Of a DNA stretch of 59,144 nucleotides, positions 9,202-17,169 are shown piece after piece. The notes beneath the pieces were generated by a model that saw only the letters and a list, made by a program, of their open reading frames with translations, had not been told where the DNA came from and did not search any database. Position 1 is the stretch's first letter, and every line of letters begins with the position of its first letter. This stretch comes from Spirochaetae bacterium HGW-Spirochaetae-5 (GTDB lineage: Bacteria; Spirochaetota; UBA4802; UBA5550). The position numbers were made by a program, and so were the translations under genes. The stretch spans positions 1 to 59,144 of the forward strand of contig PGXT01000023.1 of assembly GCA_002839285.1 (NCBI GenBank). Reading direction: 5' to 3'.

Positions 9202-9289
9202 GTAACTGCTCAAAAACCTGTGGTATTCATCTCTGCCGCGCCGGTGGCGCGGCAGAGATCAGTTTCACCACCGATTTACGAGCAGTAAC
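9202..9289. repeat. Palindromic intergenic element, family C copy 1
   Basis: An imperfect palindrome of about 88 bases with matching ends (GTAACTGCT and AGCAGTAAC). Its core is a perfect 14-bp GC-rich stem with a 3-base loop at 9229-9259. The right arm (AGTTTCACCACC followed by GATTTACGAGC) reappears beside the core hairpin near 53805-53830 as AGTTTCACCACCAGTTTATAA. It lies between two genes and contains no open frame. The high G+C of the core contrasts sharply with the surrounding DNA. It fits a REP/MITE-like element or a structured RNA hairpin. Confidence 0.7.
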
Positions 9290-9290
9290 A

Positions 9291-9334
9291 GACCCCGTCG
9301 CTACTGGCGTCGGGGGAAATAATTAACAAATAAG
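9291..9334. repeat. Intergenic repeat, family B copy (reverse orientation)
   Basis: Read on the minus strand it begins CTTATTTGTTAATTATTTCC and continues into a GC-rich hairpin ending CGACGGGGTC. The same opening is seen at 11138 and, with a short deletion, at 12363. It directly abuts the family C palindrome at 9202-9289, so the two may be one composite element. No coding potential. Confidence 0.6.
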
Positions 9335-9411
9335 AGTTGAACGTAATAAAATCACGCAACTTACTTAAGAGTTACAATTTTACTAATAATATAAAAGTAT
9401 AATAATAGACA

Positions 9412-10531
9412 ATGATAAAAAAAGAAAATAATAAAAAGTATGAAATACTCTGTATTGATGACAGCAGATTAAACAGGGTATTTATAAATAAAATCCTGAG
9501 TCCGCTTAATATTACAGTTTACGAAGCTGAGAATGGATTAAAAGGACTGGAAATGCTCAGCGAAAAAGATTACGATCTTATCCTTCTCGATATAATTATG
9601 CCCGAAATGGATGGATTCGGATTTCTGAAAGAGTTTCAAAAGAGGGACAAAGAAGAATTTATCCCGATAATTCTTATGACCGGTCTTGATGATCTTAATT
9701 CTAAAATTAAAGGATTGAATATCGGAGCTGATGATTATCTCCTCAAACCCCTTAATGAAGAGGAGTTGATAGCACGGGTTTTTTCACTTCTAAGACTTAA
9801 AAGAGTTAATTCCGAGGGAACTAGAAGCAGCCAAAAAAATCCAGCAGTTTATTATTCCGGATAATTTTGATTTTATTGACTATCCGAAAATCAGCGGAAT
9901 TTATCTCCCTATTGAGGACATAGGGGGGGATTTTTTTGACTGCTATAAACTCGATAAAAACCGGTCGGCCTTCCTGATTGCAGATGTTACGGGACATGGA
10001 ATTCCGGCTGCCCTTACAATGACTATGTCCAAAATGCTATTCAGTATTTATGCCGAAAAATTCAGCAATGCCGCAGATCTTATGAGTGAAATCAACAGAC
10101 AGCTCAGAGGAACACTGCTTGATATGCAGTATATTACAGCTTTCTATCTGATATATAATCAATCTGATAAAACATTATCTTACTCCAATGCCGGACATAC
10201 GCGTCCATTGTATTACAAATCATCAAAAAATCAGATAGTTGCATTGGATTCTTTCGGATGGTTTATCGGAATATCCGATGATACGGATTATGAAGAGAAA
10301 AAGATAAATGTCGCAGAAGGGGACAGACTTTTTTTATATACAGATGGTATTACAGAAGCAAAAAACAGAGAGGGTGAGGATTTCGGAGAGATTAGACTTG
10401 CCCGGTTTTTAAAAGAAAATCTTGATCTTCATGGTAAAGACTTCTGCGATAAGCTTCTTGAAACTGTTAATAATTATGCCGATGGCACTGAAATAAATGA
10501 TGATATCGCATTTCTTAATATTGAATTTTAA
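9412..10531 (+). pseudogene. Response regulator with PP2C/SpoIIE phosphatase domain, broken by a frameshift
   Basis: Residues 1-130 are a response-regulator receiver domain: acidic pair IDD, phospho-acceptor Asp in LILLDIIMPEMDG, conserved Thr in LMTGLDD, and Lys in YLLKPLNEEE. From 9819 the next frame encodes the rest: an amphipathic linker (ELEAAKKIQQFIIPDNF), then IEDIGGDFFDCY, IADVTGHGIPAAL and LFLYTDGITEAKN. This is a PP2C/SpoIIE phosphatase of the RsbU type. The two frames differ by one base. Removing one G from the GGG at 9816-9818 joins them into a protein of about 372 residues. As written, translation ends at 9864 after a meaningless tail. Such proteins dephosphorylate anti-sigma antagonists of the STAS type; one is encoded at 14448. 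Real mutation and sequence error are both possible. Confidence 0.8.
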
Positions 10532-10558
10532 ATATCATCATTTATTTTATCTGTAAAT

Positions 10559-10894
10559 TTACTCCTTGTCTTCAGTCTCCTCTTCTTCCTGGTCTGGAAT
10601 TCCTTCAGAGTAATCTGCTTTATTAACCGGTGCCGGCTGTTCCGGAACAGTTCCAGAAGTTTTATCTTTAATATAAGCTTCAAGTTTATCAATGCCGTCT
10701 TTCAATTCAGAAAACTCGGAAAGATTTAGAGCCACACCCTTTTGAGTCGGTTTATAAATATCTGTTCCATCCATATCTCTCCCTGCCACGTACCATATGC
10801 GGAGATTTATCAGTTCCTTCCCTTTAAATTCAGAGACTTCGATCCTGATTATTTCATTATTATTTCTTTGAATATCTTTTATTAATACTGCCAT
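10559..10894 (-). CDS. PC4/p15-family ssDNA-binding protein
   Basis: The first 70 residues match the bacterial PC4 (transcriptional coactivator p15) fold, for example ISEFKGKELINLRIWY-like strands followed by PTQKGVALNLSEFSELKDGIDKL. The fold is a small beta-sheet plus helix dimer that binds single-stranded DNA. The C-terminal 40 residues are Pro- then Glu/Asp-rich and end DQEEEETEDKE, an acidic tail like those on many ssDNA-binding proteins. It is 111 residues and monocistronic, with a purine-rich GGAGATAAT upstream of the ATG. Bacterial members may affect transcription or DNA repair; no function is proven from sequence. Confidence 0.8.
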   Translation of the reverse strand: MAVLIKDIQRNNNEIIRIEVSEFKGKELINLRIWYVAGRDMDGTDIYKPTQKGVALNLSEFSELKDGIDKLEAYIKDKTSGTVPEQPAPVNKADYSEGIPDQEEEETEDKE

Positions 10895-11037
10895 GATTAT
10901 CTCCTTCAGGATAAAATAGAAAAACTAAATTATAATACGGTCCACTGTGGTCAATAAAATCTATAAAAATGATATTATTTTTAACATATATCATAAATTT
11001 ATCGCATAATTTTTATTAAAATTAGCACTTATTTGTG

Positions 11038-11136
11038 GTAGCAATTCATTTTGGGGGCACAGAGTTAAGCGCTGCTCCCGTTAACCACCATTTCTGTTAA
11101 TGCGAATCATACTTACTCCATCAAATAATTCGCTAC
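11038..11136. repeat. Degenerate palindromic element, family A copy
   Basis: It starts GTAGCAATTCATTTTGGGGG and ends AAATAATTCGCTAC, so the ends are inverted copies. Inside are AAGCGCT and ACCACCATTTC remnants that match better-preserved family A copies at 35856, 41913 and 46401. It lies in the 480-base gap between the PC4 gene and the GT2-like gene. I see no gene in that gap. Confidence 0.5.
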
Positions 11137-11137
11137 A

Positions 11138-11185
11138 CTTATTTGTTAATTATTTCCACGCCGCTTCCGGTGGCGAGGATAATTG
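11138..11185. repeat. Intergenic repeat, family B copy
   Basis: It begins CTTATTTGTTAATTATTTCC, identical to the start of the copy at 9291-9334 read in reverse. A small GC-rich hairpin (CGCCGCTTCCGGTGGCG) follows. It abuts the degenerate family A element, just as the 9291 copy abuts a family C palindrome. Confidence 0.55.
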
Positions 11186-11439
11186 CGTTTTTCTATTATA
11201 AACAAATATCAAAAACACAAAGAATTCCGAAATTACCTAAAACTATTGGAAAAACAGGGTTTTTGCTCATACTTAATAATATTATATTGATTAGATAAGT
11301 AAACTTTATATCATGGTATTTATATATCAACCAGTATATCGGTGGAAAAATAGCACTCCCCCGTGTCAACGGTACGATGGAGACTAAATACCGCAGGTTT
11401 TTAAAATTATTGTATTTATTAACAGATTCAGGGATAAAA

Positions 11440-12141
11440 ATGGAAAAAAGTATTTTAACAGCAATTATTTCAAATAACAATCTGGAATTCATTAAAAGCG
11501 CTATTCTTGAAATACAAAACTTTGATAATATCGATCTTCTGATTATCGATGACGGTTCAGATTATGATATTCTTGATGAAATAAAAGAATTTAAATTTGT
11601 AAAAAGTATTATTCACGATGAAGGTTTAGGCTATGGAGCCTGTCTGACATCTGCGGTTGTATTTGCACGTGATTTCGATTATAACTACTTAATTACATTA
11701 AATCCTGAAGAGCCGGGTTTTGTGAAAGATCTTCCGGAGATTATCAACAATCTGGAGTATGGTTATGATATAGTAACATGCAGCAGAATTCTTGAAAATT
11801 CAGATTATAGTAAAATTGACGATGGTGTACTGCAATTTTTTGAAGATCTTACAGGATATTTAAACAAGGTTACCGAATTAAGTCTGACCGATCCGCTGTC
11901 TGAAATTAAGGGATATAATATTGATTCCACAAAAGATATTGATTTAACAGTGGAAGATCACGGAGTTCTATTACAGCTTTTTATTCAGAGTTCATATTTC
12001 GGTTACAACGTAATAGAACTTCCATCAGATTCGGGATCATCTTTCGGAAAAGAGCTGGAATTATATGAAAATCCTCTTGAATCATTTATTGCAGTAATTG
12101 AAACCGAAAAATACTTATACAATAAAGGTTCTATTAATTAA
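11440..12141 (+). CDS. Glycosyltransferase family 2-like protein, probably degenerate active site
   Basis: The N-terminus folds like a GT-A (family 2) glycosyltransferase: AIISNNN, then LLIIDDGSDYDILDEI, and GLGYGACLTSAVVFARDFDYNYLITLNPEE. In dolichyl-phosphate-mannose-synthase-like enzymes the last segment reads D-x-D; here it is N-P-E, so the metal-binding motif is lost or altered. The C-terminal half (EIKGYNIDST, GYNVIELPSD) is less typical. The protein is 233 residues and has no membrane segments. An in-frame ATG 63 bases upstream exists, but the ATG at 11440 sits after AGGGAT and fits the family start. It is monocistronic and flanked by repeats. Nucleotide-sugar binding without catalysis is possible. 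Confidence 0.65.
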   Translation: MEKSILTAIISNNNLEFIKSAILEIQNFDNIDLLIIDDGSDYDILDEIKEFKFVKSIIHDEGLGYGACLTSAVVFARDFDYNYLITLNPEEPGFVKDLPEIINNLEYGYDIVTCSRILENSDYSKIDDGVLQFFEDLTGYLNKVTELSLTDPLSEIKGYNIDSTKDIDLTVEDHGVLLQLFIQSSYFGYNVIELPSDSGSSFGKELELYENPLESFIAVIETEKYLYNKGSIN

Positions 12142-12324
12142 CACAATTTCTTCTTCTTAAATACTGTTTTCAAACTTAAAGTGTTAAATGATTCTACACT
12201 TGAAAATCATTCGGAAAGAACCGCTGCTATGGACTTATCAGCAGCAATTCAGATCTTCAGAATATTGAAGAACAAATTCGAACACTATACTTTTTTATAT
12301 TGACAAACAACTTTTTCAGTACTC

Positions 12325-12368
12325 ATAAGTAAGTCGCTTAATTTTACTAAATTTAGCGACTTACTTAT
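12325..12368. repeat. 14-bp perfect inverted repeat
   Basis: ATAAGTAAGTCGCT at 12325-12338 is mirrored exactly at 12355-12368 around a 16-base AT-rich loop. It lies 70 bases before the helicase start, in the gap from 12142 to 12440 that otherwise has no gene. The gap's one short open stretch (to 12291) has no recognisable product. It could be an operator, a weak terminator or part of the family B repeat that overlaps its right arm. Confidence 0.6.
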
Positions 12369-12407
12369 TAATTATTTCCCGCCGCCAGGGGCGCCGGGGT
12401 CTATGAC
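12363..12407. repeat. Intergenic repeat, family B copy
   Basis: It opens TTATTAATTATTTCCCGCCG and continues through CGCCAGGGGCGCCGGGGTC, nearly the same as the reverse complement of the copy at 9291-9334. It ends about 35 bases before the helicase start and may shape the 5' leader of that mRNA. Confidence 0.55.
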
Positions 12408-12440
12408 TATTAAAATAAATCTTTTAAATGCGATGAAAAA

Positions 12441-14120
12441 ATGACAAGACCCGTTATAGTACAAAGTGACAATACACTGCTTGTAGAGGTTGATAATCCA
12501 GCCTTTGAAGATGCACGTAATTTAATTTCACAATTTTCGGAACTGGAAAAAAGTCCCGAACATATTCATACGTATCGTATAACTCCGCTGTCTCTATGGA
12601 ATGCCGCAGCATCGGGGCTAAGAGTAAAGGGGATTCTGGAGAACCTTGAATTATACTCCAAATACGAAATTCCGGACACAGTTTACACAACAATTAATGA
12701 GCAGATGAAGAGGTATGGTCTGCTGAAGCTGGTCATGGCCGGAGAAGATCTTGTTTTATCATCTACAGACCCTAACCTCATAAATGAAATTCTATACAAT
12801 AAAAAGCTTCAGAATTATATTTATGAACGAATCGATTTAAACAATATAAAAGTAAAAAAATTATTCCGCGGACACATCAAACAGGCTCTTATTAAAATGG
12901 GTTTTCCTGTTGAAGATCTTGCCGGCTATGATGAAGGTGATCCATGTGAAATTAATATTCGTCCCCTTGAAGAGGATGGCAGCGGACTGTCATTCAGAGA
13001 TTATCAGAATGATTCAATTAATGCTTTCTATAAAGGTGGCGGCCCCGAGGGGGGAAGCGGAGTTGTAGTACTTCCATGCGGTGCAGGTAAAACTGTTATC
13101 GGAATTGGTGCAATGATTACAATCAAATCGGAAACCCTTATACTGGTAACAAATACAATTGCGCTTAGACAGTGGAAAGATGAACTTTTAAGCAAGACTA
13201 TGGTTACAGAGGATATGATTGGTGAATACTCCGGTGATAAAAAAGAGATTAAATCTATAACTATCGCTACATATAATATTTTAACTTACCGTAAGAACAA
13301 GAAAGAGGGTTTTCTCCATTTTGATCTTTTCAATTCTAAAAACTGGGGTCTGATTATTTATGATGAAGTTCATCTTCTTCCTGCTCCTGTTTTCAGAATG
13401 ACATCTGAAATTCAGAGTAAAAGAAGACTCGGTCTTACAGCTACTCTTATCCGGGAAGATGGGCTTGAATCTGATGTGTTCAGTCTCATCGGACCGAAAA
13501 AATATGATATGCCCTGGAAGATACTTGAAAAAGCGAACTGGATTGCAACAGCTCTCTGCACCGAAGTGAGAATAGAACTCCCTGAAGACAAGAGGGTTCA
13601 ATACTCTCTTTCAAAAGATAGAGAAAAATTCCGCATAGCATCGGAGAACCCGAAAAAGATAGATTTTGTGAAAAGAATTCTTAAGCATCATGAAGATTCA
13701 AATATTCTGATCATAGGGCAGTATATTTCACAGCTGGAAGAGTATAAAAGAGTTCTCGGATTTCCAATGATTACAGGGAGCACGCCGCTTAATGAGCGAG
13801 AAGATCTGTATAAAAAATTCCGGTATGGCGAGATAAAGAATCTTATTGTATCAAAAGTTGCAAACTTCTCCATCGACCTTCCTGATGCGAATGTTGCAAT
13901 TCAGATATCAGGTACATTCGGATCAAGACAGGAGGAGGCACAAAGGCTCGGACGTGTTTTAAGACCTAAAAAAAATGATAATTTTGCATTTTTTTATACT
14001 GTCATCACATCCAACTCGGTTGAGGAGAAATTTTCTCATAACAGACAACTCTTCCTTACTGAGCAGGGCTATACCTATTCCATTATGAACGAAGAGATGT
14101 TTAATAAAAAATTCGATTAG
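12441..14120 (+). CDS. XPB/Rad25-family DNA helicase
   Basis: A superfamily 2 helicase of 559 residues. The N-terminal 180 residues are the XPB-type helicase-associated region. The first RecA domain has Walker A PCGAGKT, the DEVH box in IIYDEVHLLP, and GLTATLIREDG, which includes the RED motif special to XPB. The second has ILIIGQY, MITGSTPLNERE and motif VI QEEAQRLGRVLRPK. In archaea and some bacteria XPB works with the nuclease Bax1 in repair; no Bax1-like gene is adjacent here. The ATG at 12441 has no strong ribosome-binding site. It is monocistronic, followed by a 327-base gap. Bacterial XPB is patchily distributed, which suggests old transfer, but base composition matches the neighbours. 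Confidence 0.9.
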   Translation: MTRPVIVQSDNTLLVEVDNPAFEDARNLISQFSELEKSPEHIHTYRITPLSLWNAAASGLRVKGILENLELYSKYEIPDTVYTTINEQMKRYGLLKLVMAGEDLVLSSTDPNLINEILYNKKLQNYIYERIDLNNIKVKKLFRGHIKQALIKMGFPVEDLAGYDEGDPCEINIRPLEEDGSGLSFRDYQNDSINAFYKGGGPEGGSGVVVLPCGAGKTVIGIGAMITIKSETLILVTNTIALRQWKDELLSKTMVTEDMIGEYSGDKKEIKSITIATYNILTYRKNKKEGFLHFDLFNSKNWGLIIYDEVHLLPAPVFRMTSEIQSKRRLGLTATLIREDGLESDVFSLIGPKKYDMPWKILEKANWIATALCTEVRIELPEDKRVQYSLSKDREKFRIASENPKKIDFVKRILKHHEDSNILIIGQYISQLEEYKRVLGFPMITGSTPLNEREDLYKKFRYGEIKNLIVSKVANFSIDLPDANVAIQISGTFGSRQEEAQRLGRVLRPKKNDNFAFFYTVITSNSVEEKFSHNRQLFLTEQGYTYSIMNEEMFNKKFD

Positions 14121-14447
14121 ATAAAACCTAGTAAGTATTTAAAATCAGTAAAAATATCTTCTGCAGCTGCCTTATGAAATATGATATTTTCGGAATGTAT
14201 TTTTACACTAAAAAATGCATTCTGAAATTAAATCCACACTAATTAATAAAACAATTTTGTATTTTTTTTATTAAAGAGACCTCGAACAACATTTACTATA
14301 AATTTTAATTGATTTTTTTTTAAGAGCTGAACTATCGTTTAATATTAAGATATATATCGCTATAATAATGAAGAGCTTTGTAAATGATGGAATTTTAATA
14401 TTTTCAGCTCCATATTCAGTTTTTCATAAAGGAATAAGAACATCGAA
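14121..14447. other. Gene-free AT-rich stretch with one imperfect hairpin
   Basis: No open frame of note. An imperfect inverted repeat at about 14191-14224 (GGAATGTATTTTTA against AAAAAATGCATTCT) follows the helicase gene and may end its transcript. The remaining sequence is very AT-rich and probably holds the promoter of the STAS-kinase pair. I see nothing else. Confidence 0.4.
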
Positions 14448-14804
14448 ATGAGCGCATTCAGCATCAACTGGAAAATTACAAAAGATTTTCCCATAATAAC
14501 TCTCGAGGGTGACATCACCTCAGAAGCTGATCAGTTATTGGAAGAAGCATATTATGAAATCAGAAACCACATAAAAGAAAAAATATATATATTCGACTTC
14601 AGAAAAGCGAGTTATATTAATTCATCGGGCATTTCATCATTTATTAAAATAATACATATCCATAAAGAAGAGAATGGAGACTTTATTTTTACCGGACTTT
14701 CGGAACATCTTAAAAAAGTAATGGATATAGTAGGCTTAACAGATTATGTTAAAATTTTTGATACAATTGAGAATGCCATCAGCAACAGTAAAAGCGAACT
14801 GTAA
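14448..14804 (+). CDS. STAS-domain anti-sigma factor antagonist
   Basis: A single STAS domain of 118 residues. It has the SpoIIAA/RsbV hallmark: strand FDFRKASYINSSGISSF, in which the Ser of the SSG segment is the usual phosphorylation site. In this class a kinase/anti-sigma factor phosphorylates the Ser and a PP2C phosphatase reverses it, releasing the sigma factor or another effector. A matching phosphatase, though frameshifted, is at 9412-10531. No anti-sigma kinase is visible here. It lies 14 bases upstream of the FGGY kinase and probably shares its mRNA, but a functional link is not clear. Confidence 0.85.
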   Translation: MSAFSINWKITKDFPIITLEGDITSEADQLLEEAYYEIRNHIKEKIYIFDFRKASYINSSGISSFIKIIHIHKEENGDFIFTGLSEHLKKVMDIVGLTDYVKIFDTIENAISNSKSEL

Positions 14805-14818
14805 CAGGAGGATCATGG

Positions 14819-16408
14819 ATGGCTTCTAAAAAACAGTCCATAGATTGTGTACTTTCAATAGATGCAGGAACTCAATCAATTAGAATAGCTCTTATAGATT
14901 TTAAAGGGAACTTTCTTAAAATCTGCAAAACTGAAATTGAACCTTATTTTTCCACCAATCCCGGATGGGCAGAGCAGAACCCTGAATACTTCTGGAAAAC
15001 GTTATCAGCTACATGTAAAAAAGTTTTTTCCGATCTTCCTGTTACAAAGGAATCGATCAAAGGTGTAACGCTGACAACTCAGCGCAATACAATGGTCAAT
15101 CTCGATAAAAACGGTGTCCCTTTACGTCCTGCGATTATCTGGCTCGATAGAAGAAAAGCAAAAAAACCGGAATGGCCGCCGTTCTATCTAAAAGCCCCTC
15201 TTAAAGCATTAAATCTGTATGATGCAATAGTTTATACAATGATGGAATGTGAAGCTTCATGGATTTATCAGAATGAACCTGAAATCTGGGGCAAAACAGA
15301 TAAATTTCTGTTTTTATCCGGTTACTTTACATATATGCTCACGGGCGAATTTACAGATTCTACCGGTAATCAGGTGGGCTATGTACCATTCGATTATAAA
15401 AAACACCAGTGGGCAGGAGATAACGATCTCAAATGGAAAATGTTTCCTTATATAGATAGAAACCAGCTGCCGAAACTGGTAAAACCTTCCGAGATACTAG
15501 GTTATATAACAAAAGGTGCATCATTTAAAACTGGTATACCGGCTGGAATTCCTGTTTTTGCGGCTGCAGCAGATAAAGCATGTGAGGTTTTAGGTTCAGG
15601 GTGTATGTCTCCTGATATTGCCTGCCTGAGCTTCGGTACCACTGCAACAATTGAAACCACTAACGAGAAATATACAGAAATTGTTCCATTTATGCCACCA
15701 TATCCAAGCGCTATACCAGGATCTTATAACACGGAAGTTATGATTTATAGAGGTTTCTGGATGGTAAGCTGGTTTAAAAATGAATTTGCACACAGTGAAG
15801 TATTACTGGCGAAAAAGAAGAATATTGCCCCGGAAATTATACTCGATCAGATGGCCGGGAGTATTCCTCCTGGATCGATGGGGTTGATGCTTCAGCCCTT
15901 CTGGTCTCCCGGCGTTAAAGTCCCCGGACCGGAAGCAAAGGGGTCAATTATAGGATTTGGAGATGTTCATACTAAAGCTCATGTATACAGAGCAATTCTT
16001 GAAGGATTATCGTATGCATTAAGAGAGGGTGCGGATAGAACTGAAAAGAAGAATAAAGTAGAAATTCAGAAACTACGTATTTCCGGCGGCGGTTCACAGA
16101 GCAAAACAGCGATGCAGCTAACTGCTGACATTTTTAATCTCGTTGCAGAACAGCCTCATACTTACGAAACTTCTGCTCTTGGTGCAGCTATAGACGCAGC
16201 TGTGGGACTAAAAGCATTCAGCGGATTTAAAGAAGCAGTAAATTCTATGACGCGAATAAGCAAAACATACGAACCAGATCGGGAAAACAGTAAAATTTAT
16301 AATGAATTATTTGAAAAAGTATATATGAAAATGTACAAAAAAATGAAACCGCTTTATGAGGATATTCGAAGCATAATCAATTATCCTTCAATTTATAAAC
16401 AGGATTAA
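14819..16408 (+). CDS. FGGY-family carbohydrate kinase
   Basis: It phosphorylates a sugar or polyol with ATP. The 529-residue protein has the N-terminal phosphate-1 motif SIDAGTQSIRIALID, PGWAEQNPEYFW, TTQRNTMVNLD and WLDRR. It also has the ATP-binding segment SFGTTATIETTN and the C-terminal FGGY signature-like segment LRISGGGSQSKTAMQLTADIFN. The layout matches xylulose/glycerol-kinase relatives; the substrate cannot be fixed. The ATG at 14819 follows a strong AGGAGG with 7 bases spacing. A strong terminator follows at 16410. Confidence 0.85.
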   Translation: MASKKQSIDCVLSIDAGTQSIRIALIDFKGNFLKICKTEIEPYFSTNPGWAEQNPEYFWKTLSATCKKVFSDLPVTKESIKGVTLTTQRNTMVNLDKNGVPLRPAIIWLDRRKAKKPEWPPFYLKAPLKALNLYDAIVYTMMECEASWIYQNEPEIWGKTDKFLFLSGYFTYMLTGEFTDSTGNQVGYVPFDYKKHQWAGDNDLKWKMFPYIDRNQLPKLVKPSEILGYITKGASFKTGIPAGIPVFAAAADKACEVLGSGCMSPDIACLSFGTTATIETTNEKYTEIVPFMPPYPSAIPGSYNTEVMIYRGFWMVSWFKNEFAHSEVLLAKKKNIAPEIILDQMAGSIPPGSMGLMLQPFWSPGVKVPGPEAKGSIIGFGDVHTKAHVYRAILEGLSYALREGADRTEKKNKVEIQKLRISGGGSQSKTAMQLTADIFNLVAEQPHTYETSALGAAIDAAVGLKAFSGFKEAVNSMTRISKTYEPDRENSKIYNELFEKVYMKMYKKMKPLYEDIRSIINYPSIYKQD

Positions 16409-16409
16409 T

Positions 16410-16440
16410 AAAAAAAGGGGCTTTAAAGCCCCTTTTTTAT
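16410..16440. terminator. Rho-independent terminator after the FGGY kinase
   Basis: AAGGGGCTTTAAAGCCCCTT hairpin flanked by A- and T-runs. It is symmetric, so it can stop both the kinase mRNA and the convergent XRE regulator mRNA. Confidence 0.9.
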
Positions 16441-16872
16441 TTAGTTTATGATTTTGCTAATCATTTTTACAATTACATCAATATCTTCAGCTGAACCTTT
16501 ATCAAGCAGCTTTTTGAAAGTTACTAATTCCTTTCCGTAGGTATTTTCATCAGCAACAACAAACTTTTCACCAACTCCATATAAGAGCCAGTCTACTGAA
16601 ATTTTATGTCGGATTGAAACACTTCTCAAAAATTTGAATGACGGATTTTGTGAACCGCACTCAACTTTAGCAACATATCTTCTATCAATCCCTGCTGATT
16701 CACCGAATTCTCTCTGTGTGATCTTAAGATCTTTTCTGATCTCTTTTAAACGAAGTCTTATGTTTTTGAAAAATTCAGCTTCTTTTTCATCATCGAGTAC
16801 GCTTTCAGAAAGAAATTCATGTTCATTATATCTCTCCCTGTACTTACTCTGGTTACCAGTTGTTGTATTCAT
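16441..16872 (-). CDS. XRE-family helix-turn-helix regulator
   Basis: A 143-residue cytoplasmic protein with a cro/C1-type HTH in the middle (LKITQREFGESAGIDRRYVAKVECGSQNPS). IRHKISVDWLLYGVGE follows, as in many phage-repressor-like and housekeeping regulators. The first 45 residues are acidic and polar, and the C-terminus is a short helical tail. A longer in-frame start at 16938 exists, but the ATG at 16872 follows AGAGGGA at good spacing and drops a Cys/Lys-rich leader. It diverges from moeA, 300 bases away, so it may regulate that operon or itself. The target is not known. Confidence 0.85.
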   Translation of the reverse strand: MNTTTGNQSKYRERYNEHEFLSESVLDDEKEAEFFKNIRLRLKEIRKDLKITQREFGESAGIDRRYVAKVECGSQNPSFKFLRSVSIRHKISVDWLLYGVGEKFVVADENTYGKELVTFKKLLDKGSAEDIDVIVKMISKIIN

Positions 16873-17169
16873 ATTCCCTCTATATATATTTTTTTTAATT
16901 GAGAAAACACACTTTAATACACCACATTTTTTTTTCAAGAAAAATACTCATATAAACACAAATGTATGAAAACTAACACTAAATATTTGTTACAATCTTA
17001 AAAAAAACTCTGACATTTCTCTCATCCGGTAATCCGGGTGCAGGAAAAGACATTTTACTATAAATTTATAATTACGTGCCAAAGGTAAAACAATAAGTAA
17101 TAAATTTTACTTTACACTTTATTATATAATACTCAAATTCATAATGAAATACAAATTCTGGATAAAAAA
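16873..17169. promoter_or_regulatory. Divergent intergenic region between XRE regulator and moeA
   Basis: An AT-rich gap of about 300 bases. It probably contains both promoters and, if the regulator acts locally, its operator. A small GC-richer hairpin-like stretch (CATCCGGTAATCCGGGTG) is near 17023. I do not see the conserved pattern of a molybdenum-cofactor riboswitch, but cannot exclude one by eye. Confidence 0.4.

Noticed and set aside
12142-12291. Short open stretch after the GT2-like gene
   Set aside because: About 37 codons from a GTG with no ribosome-binding site or recognisable sequence; possibly a remnant but unsupported.
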